DNA of 64,000 nucleotides. Source: Catellatospora paridis. GTDB lineage: Bacteria; Actinomycetota; Actinomycetes; Mycobacteriales; Micromonosporaceae. Within the stretch, counting starts at the first letter, position 1. Every line of letters starts with the position of its first letter. This document shows positions 51,453 to 59,467 of this stretch, in pieces. The translations under genes and the position numbers were made by a program. The DNA lies in the NCBI RefSeq assembly GCF_009720365.1, contig NZ_ML769319.1, positions 1 through 64,000 of the forward strand. The letters run 5' to 3'. Under the pieces are notes generated by a model, which saw only the letters and a program-made list of their open reading frames with translations, made no database searches and was not told where the DNA came from.

Positions 51453-52388
51453 TCAGAGGCCGGTGGGATCGGTGTTGGCGCCGCAGGCGACGACGACGAC
51501 CCGTTCGCCGTCGGCGGGGCGGTAGGCGCCGCTGCTCAGGGCGGCGAGGGCGGCCGCGGCCCCGTGTTCCAGCACGATGCGCCGGTCGGCCCACAGCGCG
51601 CGCCGGGCGGCCACGATGTCGTCGTCGCTCACCAGCACACTGCGCACCCCGTCGCGTACCGCGACCGCGTACCCGATGTCGCCGACCCGGCGGGCGCCCA
51701 GCGAGTCCGCGGCGACGCCGGACACCGCGACGTCCACCGGACGGCCGGCGGCCAGCGCGGCATGCAGGCTCGGCGCGAGCTCGGGCTCGACGCCGACCAC
51801 CCGGGCCTGGCCCGCCAGCGCCGTGGCGAGCCCGGCCATCAGCCCGCCGCCGCCGACCGCGACCAGGACGGTGTCGAAGCCGCCGGGGATGTCGACCAGC
51901 AGCTCCAGCCCGATGGTCCCGGCCCCGGCGACCATCTCCACCTGGTCGTACGCGTGGCAGTAGACCGCGCCCGCGTCGGCGGCGTGCTTGACCGCTGCCT
52001 CGTACGCCATCGCGTACTCGGTGCCGTGCTGCTCCACCCGCGCGCCGAGATCGCGCAGCTTGTCGACCTTGAACGCCGGAGCCGTCGCCGGCACGAAGAT
52101 CGTCGCAGGCACCCCGCAGGCACGGGCCGCGTACGCGACCGCCAGTCCCGCGTTGCCGCCCGACGCGGCCACGACGCCCACCGCCGGGTCCAGCTCACCG
52201 GCCTGCTGTGCCGCGAGCACCCGGTTCAGCGCACCGCGCGCCTTGAAACTGCCGGTGTGCTGCATGTACTCGCACTTGAGCCAGGTCGTGCCGAACAGCC
52301 CGCCCGGCTCGATCGCCGCCAGCGGCGTACGCCGGAAGCGCCCGGCGATGCGCGCGGCCGCGTCGGCCACGTCGACTTTGGTGATCAT
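51453..52388 (-). CDS. PLP-dependent threonine/serine dehydratase family
   Basis: 311 residues. 'HTGSFKARGALNRVL' holds the PLP Lys, 'ASGGNAGLAVAYAA' and 'VLVAVGGGGLMAGLA' hold the phosphate-binding Gly loop. There is no ACT regulatory domain, so it is the short catabolic or serine-racemase-like type. It is convergent with the PIG-L gene (13-bp gap) and lies next to the tRNA array. Confidence 0.9.
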   Translation of the reverse strand: MITKVDVADAAARIAGRFRRTPLAAIEPGGLFGTTWLKCEYMQHTGSFKARGALNRVLAAQQAGELDPAVGVVAASGGNAGLAVAYAARACGVPATIFVPATAPAFKVDKLRDLGARVEQHGTEYAMAYEAAVKHAADAGAVYCHAYDQVEMVAGAGTIGLELLVDIPGGFDTVLVAVGGGGLMAGLATALAGQARVVGVEPELAPSLHAALAAGRPVDVAVSGVAADSLGARRVGDIGYAVAVRDGVRSVLVSDDDIVAARRALWADRRIVLEHGAAAALAALSSGAYRPADGERVVVVACGANTDPTGL

Positions 52389-52439
52389 TCGGGCACCATA
52401 ACCGAGCAGTGCGAACCCACGGTGGATGACGTGAAGAAG

Positions 52440-52513
52440 AGGCCTCGCCGGGAGTCGAACCCGAGGTCATCCGTTTTGCAGACGGAGCGCCCCACCCGGG
52501 ACGTCACGAAGCC
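52440..52513 (-). tRNA. tRNA-Cys(GCA)
   Basis: Acceptor GGCTTCG/CGAGGCC, anticodon loop CTGCAAA, no encoded CCA. Last member of the reverse-strand array. Confidence 0.9.
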
Positions 52514-52521
52514 GGGAAACG

Positions 52522-52602
52522 TGCGGACGGGGAGATTCGAACTCCCTCAGCAGAGCACCTGGTTTACAGCCAGGCCCGACTCTCCAACGTCGGCGCATCC
52601 GC
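52522..52602 (-). tRNA. tRNA-Tyr(GTA)
   Basis: Acceptor GCGGATG/CGTCCGC, anticodon stem CCTGG/CCAGG with loop CTGTAAA. The 81-nt length with an enlarged variable arm fits bacterial tRNA-Tyr. Confidence 0.92.
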
Positions 52603-52620
52603 GTGGTCTTGCCGTCAAAG

Positions 52621-52694
52621 CAGCGCGGACGGGATTCGAACCCGCAACACTCCCGCTTGAAAGGCGGGTGACTCTTCCGTTCGTCCACCGCGCC
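52621..52694 (-). tRNA. tRNA-Glu(TTC)
   Basis: Acceptor GGCGCGG pairs CCGCGCT (terminal G-U), anticodon stem CCCGC/GCGGG with loop CTTTCAA, discriminator G. Positions 8-9 and the D arm are atypical. Confidence 0.85.
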
Positions 52695-52704
52695 GTGGAC
52701 TTGC

Positions 52705-52781
52705 TGGTCGGGATGGCCGGACTCGAACCGACGACCTCTGCACCCCCAGTGCAGCGCGCTACCAAGCTGCGCCACATCCCG
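52705..52781 (-). tRNA. tRNA-Pro(GGG)
   Basis: Acceptor CGGGATG/CATCCCG, anticodon stem CTGCA/TGCAG with loop CTGGGGG; CCA is encoded at 52705-52707. It is the only member of the array with encoded CCA. Confidence 0.92.
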
Positions 52782-52792
52782 TAGTCACTGCG

Positions 52793-52866
52793 TGCCCTGA
52801 GCAGGATTCGAACCTGCAACCCCCGGCTTCGTAGACCGGTGCGCTGTCCAGTTGCGCCATCAGGGC
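52793..52866 (-). tRNA. tRNA-Arg(ACG)
   Basis: Acceptor GCCCTGA/TCAGGGC, anticodon stem CCGGT/GCCGG with loop CTACGAA, discriminator A. Confidence 0.92.
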
Positions 52867-52877
52867 GGGTGGAACCG

Positions 52878-52950
52878 TGGACCCAGCCGGACTTGAACCG
52901 GCCGCCTCCGCTTTGCAAGAGCGGCGCTCTACCAGATGAGCTATGGGCCC
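52878..52950 (-). tRNA. tRNA-Ala(TGC), array copy
   Basis: Acceptor GGGCCCA/TGGGTCC with the alanine identity pair G3-U70, anticodon stem CCGCT/AGCGG with loop CTTGCAA. It differs from the near-origin tRNA-Ala(TGC) at 59997. Confidence 0.92.
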
Positions 52951-52960
52951 GTGTACGACG

Positions 52961-53031
52961 CTCGCGAGCAAGGATTCGAACCTCGATTCCCTGATCCAGA
53001 ATCAGGTGTCCTGCCGTTGGACGACTCGCGA
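52961..53031 (-). tRNA. tRNA-Gln(CTG)
   Basis: Acceptor TCGCGAG/CTCGCGA (U1-A72 as in bacterial tRNA-Gln), anticodon stem CCTGA/TCAGG with loop TTCTGGA. Confidence 0.9.
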
Positions 53032-53095
53032 AGAAGGCTGCGGACCCCCATCCGCAGCCCTGGAGCTGCGGACCCCCGTGGCCCCGCAGCTCGTG

Positions 53096-53539
53096 TCAGC
53101 GCTTGGCGAGCACCGTCCAGGACGGTGTCGACGGGTTGAACCGCAGCGGCATCCGCGCCTCGGCGGGCGTGCGGTCACCCTTGCGCTGATTGCAGCCGCC
53201 ACAGGCGGCCACCGTGTTGAGCCAGGTGTTGCGTCCGCCCCGGGAGCTGGGCAGGACGTGGTCGATGGTGTACGCCGGACCGCCACAGTAGGCGCACCGG
53301 TGCTGATCACGGGCGAGCACGCCGCGCCGGGACCAGGCCGGGCCGCCGTGGTAGCGCCAGCGCGTCACCACGTAGCTGACCAGGCGCACCACCTTGGGCA
53401 TAGGCCAGACGCCGATGGCCTGATCGGGTTCCGCCTCGTGCACCACCGCGACCTGCCGCCACAGCATGCGCAGGGCGTGACGCAGGCTGACCCGGTGGAG
53501 TGGGCCGAGATCGGCGTTGAGGACGAGTACTGCGTTCAT
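53096..53539 (-). CDS. HNH endonuclease inside the tRNA array
   Basis: 147 residues. The HNH core is 'CAYCGGPAYTIDHVLPSSRG' followed by 'NTVAACGGCNQRKGDRTP', with two CxxC zinc pairs and the D-H-V catalytic element. The N-terminus 'NAVLVLNADLGPLHRVSLRH' is typical of actinobacterial and phage HNH proteins. ATG at 53539 has a near-perfect AGGAGGTGA site. It is transcribed in the same direction as the tRNAs and lies between tRNA-Gly and tRNA-Gln. Such genes accompany mobile tRNA arrays in mycobacteria and phages. Confidence 0.92.
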   Translation of the reverse strand: MNAVLVLNADLGPLHRVSLRHALRMLWRQVAVVHEAEPDQAIGVWPMPKVVRLVSYVVTRWRYHGGPAWSRRGVLARDQHRCAYCGGPAYTIDHVLPSSRGGRNTWLNTVAACGGCNQRKGDRTPAEARMPLRFNPSTPSWTVLAKR

Positions 53540-53574
53540 CGGGTCACCTCCTGGGAATGCTGTGATGGATATGG

Positions 53575-53645
53575 AGCGGTGGCCGGGAGTCGAACCCGGA
53601 TCTCTGCCATGGCGAGGCAGCACACTGCCGTTGTGCGACAACCGC
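53575..53645 (-). tRNA. tRNA-Gly(GCC), with acceptor mismatch
   Basis: Acceptor GCGGTTG against CCACCGC has one U-C mismatch at pair 6-67. The anticodon stem CTGCC/GGCAG encloses loop TCGCCAT, and the T arm CCGGG-TTCGACT-CCCGG is sound. It may be functional or slightly decayed. Confidence 0.8.
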
Positions 53646-53662
53646 GAGCTTGTTTCATTACG

Positions 53663-53733
53663 TAGTCGATGCGGGACTCGAACCCGCTTTCCCGCGTCGA
53701 GGGCGCGGAGGCCTACCCATAGCCGAATCGACC
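53663..53733 (-). tRNA. tRNA-Glu(CTC)
   Basis: Acceptor GGTCGAT/ATCGACT, anticodon stem CCGCG/CGCGG with loop CCCTCGA, T arm GCGGG-TTCGAGT-CCCGC. It is the first gene of the array in transcription order. Confidence 0.87.
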
Positions 53734-53850
53734 GCTGCGCCGCGAAATGCGACACGCTTTCTCATACGTCATCCACTGTGGAGTTCTCAAGGTGCGACCC
53801 TGTCGGCCGGAGCCGGGGGTTCGTGCTGTCTTCACTGGTCACAGGTGCTG

Positions 53851-53892
53851 GACAAAAGAAAACCGCCCGCTTCCGAGTCCGGAGGCGGGCGG
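53851..53892 (-). terminator. Intrinsic terminator upstream of the tRNA array
   Basis: 13-bp stem CCGCCCGCTTCCG with one wobble and loop AGTC, followed on the reverse strand by TTTTCTTTTG. It terminates the short reading frame at 53919-54044, so the tRNA array needs its own promoter at about 53735-53850. Confidence 0.88.
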
Positions 53893-53918
53893 CGTGAGCC
53901 GCTTGTCATGGCGCTTGG

Positions 53919-54044
53919 TCAGCACCATCCGCCTCGTCCGGGGACGAGTTCCCAGCCATAACGCTCACCACATCGGGCGGCGGCGGGCATGGCGTTCTCG
54001 ACGCACGGCGTCAGCCGCTGCATCGCGTACGAGAAGCTGCTCAT
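53919..54044 (-). CDS. Small Cys-containing ORF, 41 aa
   Basis: Reverse-strand ATG with GGAGACAGAC upstream and an intrinsic terminator 26 bp downstream. The 41-residue product has three Cys and ends in 'YGWELVPGRGGWC'. The 'AARCGERYGWELVPG' stretch faintly resembles the N-terminus of actinobacterial bifunctional primase/polymerase proteins, so this could be a relic. Coding is supported by the expression signals, not by homology. Confidence 0.5.
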   Translation of the reverse strand: MSSFSYAMQRLTPCVENAMPAAARCGERYGWELVPGRGGWC

Positions 54045-54263
54045 GTCTGTCTCCGGTCCGTTTCCCTGCGGTGTCGTTCTTGGTGTGGGCATACCGTATG
54101 GGCCGCCGCATCGGCGAGGCAACCTCATTTTCCGCGCGCAGGGTGAACGCAGTTCATGGCCTATTCCGGCCCGCGGCGGCACGGTTGCTGACCGTTCGAC
54201 CGCCTGTGGCCGCCGACTCCCGGCGGTAGAAAGAGACCGGTTCCCACACCCGGAGGTGGCGGC

Positions 54264-55769
54264 ATGGCACGGTGGCGTCCGACCCGGCGGCAGGTGCTCA
54301 CCCACGGCGTGACCGCGGCCGGGGCACTGGCCGTGGGCAGCGCGACCACCCTCGCGGTGAGCGACTGGGCCGCCGAAGGCGTGATCCCGCCGGGACCGCC
54401 GCCGGGCGCGCTGCTCGACGACGCCAGCCGGCTCAACCCGACGGCCGTCCGCGGCGTCCTGTACGCGGCCCCGGCCCCCGACGACACCGCGCGCATCGTC
54501 GGCCCGCTGCTGCGCCGCATCACCGCCGGGGCGGACCCGGCCCTGGCCGTCGCCGGCGTACGCCACTCGATGGGCGGGCAGAGCATGCTGGCCGGCGGAT
54601 GGGTGCTCGACACCCGGCCGATGAACCGGATCTCGCTGGACAGCGCGTCCCGGGTGGTCCGCGTCGGCGCGGGCGCCACCTGGCGCGAACTGATCCCCGT
54701 GCTCAACGCCGCCGGGTTCTCCCCCAAGGTCATGCAGTCGAACCACGACTTCTCCGTCGGCGGCTCACTCAGCGTCAACTGCCACGGCTGGCACACCGAC
54801 CACCCGCCGATCGCCGCCACCGTCCGCGGGCTGCGCCTGCTCACCGCCGCCGGCGAGGTGATCCGCTGCGGGCCGGCCGAGAACGCCGAGCTGTTCGGAA
54901 TGGTGCTGGGCGGCTACGGCCTGTTCGGCGTGATCCTCGAAGCCGACCTCGAGGTGTGGCCCAACGCGCGATACGTGCCGCACTTCGACAGCGTGCCCGC
55001 GCTGGACTACGTCGAGGAGTTCACCCGACTCGTGCTCGCCCCGGACTCGACCGCCGAGATGGCGTACGGGCGGCTGTCGGTCGATCCGCGCAGTTTCCTG
55101 GAAGAGGCGGTCATCGTCCGGTTCACGCCCGAGGCCGGCACCGTCGGGGCCGTGCTCCCCCTGGCCGCCCCGGACGCGTCGTCGCTGCAGCGGGCCGTGT
55201 TCCGCAACTCCGCCGGCAGCAGCCTCGGCAAGATGCTGCGCTGGACACTGGAACGCGAAGCCGCCCCGTGGCTGGCCGGGCCGATCAGCCGCAACAGCAT
55301 CCAGAACGAGCCCGCCGCCGTCTTCGCCGACCACTCCACCGAGACCAGCGACATCCTCCACGAGTACTTCCTGCCGCACGCGACGCTGGCCAAGTTCATC
55401 ACCGCCGCCCGCGAGATCATCCAGCGCTCGGGACAGGAACTGCTCAACGTGACCGTCCGCGACGTACGCCACGACACCCGCAGCGCGCTCGCGTACGCCC
55501 GCGAGGACGTGTTCGGGCTGGTCATGAACTTCCGCCAGGAGCGCACCGCGGACGCGGACACCCGGATGCGGGCGCTGACCCGCGAACTCGTGGACGCGGC
55601 GCTGGAGCTCAACGGGACCTTCTACCTGCCATACCGGCTGCACGCCACCGGCGACCAGCTGCGCCGCGCCTACCCCGGCTGGGAGGCCGCGATGGCCGCC
55701 AAATCCCGGATAGATCCCCATCCGGTCTTCCGCAACACCCTCTTCGACACGTATGGCCCCAAGCCCTGA
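54264..55769 (+). CDS. Tat-exported FAD-binding oxidoreductase (VAO/BBE-like)
   Basis: 501 residues. A twin-arginine signal 'TRRQVLTHG' with a hydrophobic stretch lies at the N-terminus. The FAD-binding PCMH domain (about 60-240) has 'VAGVRHSMGGQSM', 'VRVGAGATWRELIPVLNA', 'VGGSLSVNCHGW' and 'GGYGLFGVILEADLEV'. The rest is the substrate domain. The N-terminal His of 'RHS' could be the site of covalent flavinylation. ATG preceded by GGAGGTGGC. Likely an extracytoplasmic sugar or alditol oxidase-type enzyme. Confidence 0.88.
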   Translation: MARWRPTRRQVLTHGVTAAGALAVGSATTLAVSDWAAEGVIPPGPPPGALLDDASRLNPTAVRGVLYAAPAPDDTARIVGPLLRRITAGADPALAVAGVRHSMGGQSMLAGGWVLDTRPMNRISLDSASRVVRVGAGATWRELIPVLNAAGFSPKVMQSNHDFSVGGSLSVNCHGWHTDHPPIAATVRGLRLLTAAGEVIRCGPAENAELFGMVLGGYGLFGVILEADLEVWPNARYVPHFDSVPALDYVEEFTRLVLAPDSTAEMAYGRLSVDPRSFLEEAVIVRFTPEAGTVGAVLPLAAPDASSLQRAVFRNSAGSSLGKMLRWTLEREAAPWLAGPISRNSIQNEPAAVFADHSTETSDILHEYFLPHATLAKFITAAREIIQRSGQELLNVTVRDVRHDTRSALAYAREDVFGLVMNFRQERTADADTRMRALTRELVDAALELNGTFYLPYRLHATGDQLRRAYPGWEAAMAAKSRIDPHPVFRNTLFDTYGPKP

Positions 55770-55814
55770 CCCAGGCTTCCCCCACGAGTTCGTTCTCGGT
55801 TTTAGGCTCCAGCG

Positions 55815-56576
55815 ATGAGTTCGACGCCGACAGCACACGCGATCAGCCAGTACGCGACCACGACCGGCAATCTCACCGCCCGCATCGCCCTGCACGCCTA
55901 CGGCACCAACCCGCAGAACTGGTTCGCCTGGCTCGGCGAGCGGCTTCCGCTGCGCGGCGACGTGCTCGAGGTCGGGGCCGGCACCGGCAAGCTGTGGACC
56001 CACGTCGACCATGCCGGGCTCGACCTCACCCTGACCGACTTCTCCCCCGCCATGTGCGAGCAGCTGCGCACCGTCCCCGGCACGCACGTCCGGCAGTGCG
56101 ACGCGACGGAGCTGCCGTTCGCCGACGCGAGCTTCGACGCCGTCGTGGCCAACCACATGCTGTATCACCTCGACGACCCGGCCGCCGCGCTGCGCGAGTT
56201 CCGGCGGGTGCTGCGCCCGGGTGGAAAGGTCGCCGTCGCCGTCAACGGCAGCGACCACCTCGCCGAGCTCAACACGCTCGGGCCCGCCATCGGCCGCCCG
56301 GAGCTCACGCTGCACGCCACCCAGAACGACTTCACCGCGCAGACCGGTCCCGCATACCTCGCCGATCACTTCACCGGCGTCACCGTCGAGCGCTACCACT
56401 GCGACCTCGACGTGCCGGCCGCCGAGCCGATCCTCGCCTACCTCGCCAGCCTGGCCGGCGAACCGCTCACGAGGGAGCAGCGATCAGCGGCCCGCGACCT
56501 CGTCCAGACACGGATCGACGCGGAGGGCGGCTTCCACGTCCGCAAGCACACCGTCCTGATCACCGCTTCGCGCTGA
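55815..56576 (+). CDS. Class I SAM-dependent methyltransferase
   Basis: 253 residues. Motif I is 'VLEVGAGTGKLWTHVD', then 'LTLTDFSPAMCEQL', 'CDATELPFADASFDAVVANH' and 'FRRVLRPGGKVAVAVNG'. This is the UbiE/Methyltransf_11 type. It starts 45 bp after the oxidase stop and may be co-transcribed with it. Substrate unknown. Confidence 0.9.
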   Translation: MSSTPTAHAISQYATTTGNLTARIALHAYGTNPQNWFAWLGERLPLRGDVLEVGAGTGKLWTHVDHAGLDLTLTDFSPAMCEQLRTVPGTHVRQCDATELPFADASFDAVVANHMLYHLDDPAAALREFRRVLRPGGKVAVAVNGSDHLAELNTLGPAIGRPELTLHATQNDFTAQTGPAYLADHFTGVTVERYHCDLDVPAAEPILAYLASLAGEPLTREQRSAARDLVQTRIDAEGGFHVRKHTVLITASR

Positions 56577-56659
56577 GCCGCCAGGACGCGTCGCGCGACG
56601 GCGGCGCAGGCCCACTCGGCCCGTGACACCGATCGGAGCGCGCCCTCACTCCTCCCCGG

Positions 56660-57160
56660 TCATGCCAGTGCGGCGATCACCGCGCGGACCATTCGTCGGC
56701 CATGCTCGGCCATTCGCGGGAAGGTATGCCGGTAGTAGTCGATGCCGGTCAGTGACGGCGCGACGGCCCAACCGCAGGCGCGGAGCCAGGTGGCGTCGTC
56801 GTAACCGACTGCCTCCCGGTACGCGTCCCGGGCCGCGCCGGTGAAGGTCCACAGCGCTGGAGCCACATCCGGCGACGGATCGCCGACGCCGAGTGCGCCG
56901 AAGTCGATGACCGCGGCCAGTCGGCCCTGGTCGGTGATCAGGTTGCCCGGCTGCAGATCGCCATGGATCCACACGGGGTCCCGGTCCCAGTCAGGTGCGG
57001 CCAGGCAGGCGTCCCAGGCCGCCTCGGCAGCGGCCACCTCGAAGCCGTCGTCCTGCTCGGCGAGCCGGGGCAGCACACGGCGGACGCCTTCATCGGCGTG
57101 GAGCAGGGCGGACCCGCGGGAACCCGGCGGCTTGACCGGACCGCCGGCCGGATCCACCCC
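56660..57160 (-). pseudogene. Aminoglycoside phosphotransferase fragment, 5' truncated
   Basis: The reverse strand encodes only the C-terminal lobe of an APH-family kinase: 'GVDPAGGPVKPPGSRG', 'WIHGDLQPGNLI' (catalytic HGD loop), 'AVIDFGALGVGDPSPD' (metal-binding DFG-like) and 'PRMAEHGRRMVRAVIAAL'. The N-terminal ATP-binding lobe of about 130 residues is absent; upstream the frame is antisense to the next gene and shows no APH match. No start with a ribosome site exists. Confidence 0.8.
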
Positions 57161-57272
57161 TGGCCGTCCGCCATGCGAACCGCCGCGCCGCTCTGAACCC
57201 GCCAGGGGGGCGCCGCAAGATCCCGCACGGCTGCGACCGGCTCGCATCACTGCGGCGCGCGCACCATTGGCT

Positions 57273-57920
57273 TTACGTTCTCTGGGCGAGCAGGTAATGG
57301 TGCGTGGTGGCTTCCTGTTCCTCGACGGGTCGGCTGCCCTGGAACACTGTCGCGAAGCCGGAATCGGTGACCCGGTCTTGCATCTCTTGAGCCGACATCC
57401 AGTACCCGTCGTACTCGACGCCGAGGCCAACAGCAGCCCCGCCACCGCGTCGCAACTCGCCGTTACCGGCCCTGGCACCGGCCACCAGGTAACCGCCCGG
57501 CTTGACGACACGAGCGAGTTCACTGAACGCGATCGGTCTGTCGGCAGGCGCAAGGAAGATCAGCGAGTACCAGCAGACCGCCCCGGCCAGCGAGGCGTCC
57601 TCGAAGGGCAGATCACGCAAGTCGGCGACGTCAAAGGCGAAGCCCGGATAGTCACGCCGGGCCACCTGCACCATTCCGGGTGACAGATCGATTCCATGCG
57701 GAGACACACCCCGCGCCGCCAGATACGGAGCGAGTCGACCCGTCCCGCTGCCTACGTCGCCGACGACGCCGCCCAGATCGGCAGCAACGGTCAACTCGCA
57801 GAACAGGTCGAGCACCGCCCGTTCGATGGGCATTGCTTCCAGCGCCCCGGCCGTGGCGCCGACATACCACTCCGCGAGCGCATCGTGCGCGTTCCTCAGT
57901 TCATCAGTCTTCGCGTTCAT
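57273..57920 (-). CDS. Class I SAM-dependent methyltransferase
   Basis: 215 residues from the ATG at 57920. It has 'VVGDVGSGTGRLAPYLAARG' (motif I), 'GIDLSPGMVQVARRDYPG', 'DLRDLPFEDASLAGAVCW' and 'ELARVVKPGGYLVAGA'. The family N-terminus 'TDELRNAHDALAEWYVG' fits this start. A GTG at 57995 with AGGTGG upstream is an alternative. It lies in a stretch of slightly lower GC with decayed neighbours. Confidence 0.85.
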   Translation of the reverse strand: MNAKTDELRNAHDALAEWYVGATAGALEAMPIERAVLDLFCELTVAADLGGVVGDVGSGTGRLAPYLAARGVSPHGIDLSPGMVQVARRDYPGFAFDVADLRDLPFEDASLAGAVCWYSLIFLAPADRPIAFSELARVVKPGGYLVAGARAGNGELRRGGGAAVGLGVEYDGYWMSAQEMQDRVTDSGFATVFQGSRPVEEQEATTHHYLLAQRT

Positions 57921-58260
57921 GAACGCGAACCATAGTCGCCTGGCCAATGACAGGTGAGCCCGCGCAGCCGGCCCGTACGTCAACGACGCACCCACCGTCC
58001 AGCGCCACCTGCGTGCGGTGTGAGTCGTCGGCCATGCACTGCGACCCCTGTCTCTGAGTAAGCCGACAGATCTGTCACTCTCCGTGGAGTTGGACCAGTG
58101 TGGCTTCCGCCTGGCGGGTGCACGGATCTGCTTGATGAGCGGATGCCGTGTTGCCGCGGGCGACGTCGCGAGCGCTTACATCAGGTGACGCCGTCGCATT
58201 TCTTGGAGTGCCACGGCCAAACGCGTCCGTGATCAAGGCTTGTACGCTTCGCACGTGGAG
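57921..58260. other. Intergenic region in the decayed island
   Basis: 340 bp between the reverse methyltransferase and the forward hydrolase gene. It has lower GC than the core chromosome. No gene, tRNA or clear repeat is recognised; it may hold both promoters. Confidence 0.4.
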
Positions 58261-59085
58261 ATGCCGGGCGTTAGCGGTGGGGCCAGGCGCGAGCGTGGAA
58301 CGATCCGGTTGGCCGGAGCCCGTGCGTTGTGCTGGCAAGTCGACGGTGCCGACGACGACCCGACACTGCTGTGGCTGCATGGCAGCACCGGTAGTTCCCG
58401 GACCGCCCCGACCTTGCCGAGAGTACGGGTCGTTTCCTACGACCGGCCTGGCTATGGCGGATCCACTCTTCATCCTCAGCGAACCCTGATGACCGATGCC
58501 GATGACGTCGAGGCCTTGCTGGATCATCTTGGCATCGGCCGGACCGCTGTATTGGCGTTTTCCGGCGGGGCCGCGATCGCCTACGCTGCCGGGGTCAGGA
58601 CACGTCAGCGCGTGACTCGGCTAGGCATCGTCTCTGGCGCGCCCTGGCCTACCGCACCCGCGCCATCCGCGGAAGTCCTGCTGAGCGCCGCGACCGCACT
58701 CAGCGCCGATCCCGGTGCCGCGGTGGATCGGCTCGCCGAGAACGCGTCCCTTCGTGATATTCAGGTCTTGAACACCCCAGCGCTGCGTCATGAGCTGCTG
58801 GAGGGAGCGACCGATGCGGTTTCCAGCGGGGTAGAGGGCTGGTTGCAGGAAGCGCATCTGCTCCGCACGCGCTGGCCATTCGAACCACGTGATGTGCGGG
58901 TGCCAGTGCTCATGTGGCACGGTTCCGATGACCAGGCGGTCAGTTTCGACGCCGCCTCGACGGTCGCCGGCCAGCTGCCTCAGGCGTACCTACGGAAGAT
59001 CGAGAACGCGGGCCATCTCGGCTGGATGCTTGAACGTTCGGAGATTGCGGCCCAGTTGATCTCCACGGATCGTCACCGACCGTGA
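58261..59085 (+). CDS. Alpha/beta hydrolase
   Basis: 274 residues. 'LLWLHGSTGSSRT' is the oxyanion HG motif, nucleophile elbow 'AFSGGAAIAYA', acid 'HGSDDQAVSF' and catalytic His 'IENAGHLGWML'. ATG at 58261 is used; a GTG two codons upstream and TTG at 58240 are possible. Codon use is less GC-biased than in the flanking core genes, suggesting transfer. Confidence 0.87.
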   Translation: MPGVSGGARRERGTIRLAGARALCWQVDGADDDPTLLWLHGSTGSSRTAPTLPRVRVVSYDRPGYGGSTLHPQRTLMTDADDVEALLDHLGIGRTAVLAFSGGAAIAYAAGVRTRQRVTRLGIVSGAPWPTAPAPSAEVLLSAATALSADPGAAVDRLAENASLRDIQVLNTPALRHELLEGATDAVSSGVEGWLQEAHLLRTRWPFEPRDVRVPVLMWHGSDDQAVSFDAASTVAGQLPQAYLRKIENAGHLGWMLERSEIAAQLISTDRHRP

Positions 59086-59245
59086 GCGGATCGCCGGGGC
59101 GACGACCCGGCTGAGACCGGCGTCCGGGGGTGGCGCCGAAACTCGCAAACTTGACGCGGCCTGTCGCCGACTGTCGGCCGACGCTGGCACAGTGCGCTTC
59201 CTGTCCAGTGCGGATAGCTGGAGACAGCCCTCGGTCAAGTCGCTG

Positions 59246-59263
59246 GGCTTTACTGGTGGCTTT
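59246..59263 (+). repeat. Direct repeat copy 1 (GGCTTTACTGGTGGCTTT)
   Basis: 18-bp unit recurring with one substitution (T to C) at 59939-59956. The two copies bracket the recombinase remnant. Confidence 0.7.
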
Positions 59264-59269
59264 ACAGCG

Positions 59270-59467
59270 AAAGTGGTGAGCGCGCGCCAGCCGGTCAGCG
59301 ATGGAGTCCATCCCGCGCCGACGCAGTTCCGGGATGAGCAGGTGCATCGGCGGCTGATTGCTCCGGTACGGCTTCGCACACGGCCCGGTGTAGAGCCCTC
59401 CGCCCGGACCTGTGTACAAGCCGCCGCCGATGCCGGTGTAGCGGCCCCCGCCTATACAGCTCGACAA
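59270..59467 (-). pseudogene. Fragment of a Gly-rich GGGLYTGP-repeat protein
   Basis: The reverse strand reads 'IGGGRYTGIGGGLYTGPGG', another GGGLYTGP unit, then 'PYRSNQPPMHLLIPELRRRG' and 'DSIADRLARAHHF', after which the frame runs into repeat copy 1 and unrelated sequence. Repeats of this kind with a PYxSNxPP-type tail occur in actinobacterial hypothetical proteins (from memory, unverified). The 5' end overlaps the recombinase remnant and no good start is present. Confidence 0.6.

Noticed and set aside
53734-54263. GOLLD-type large noncoding RNA next to the tRNA array
   Set aside because: The space is under 550 bp and is partly used by a short ORF and a terminator; no extended RNA structure could be supported by eye.
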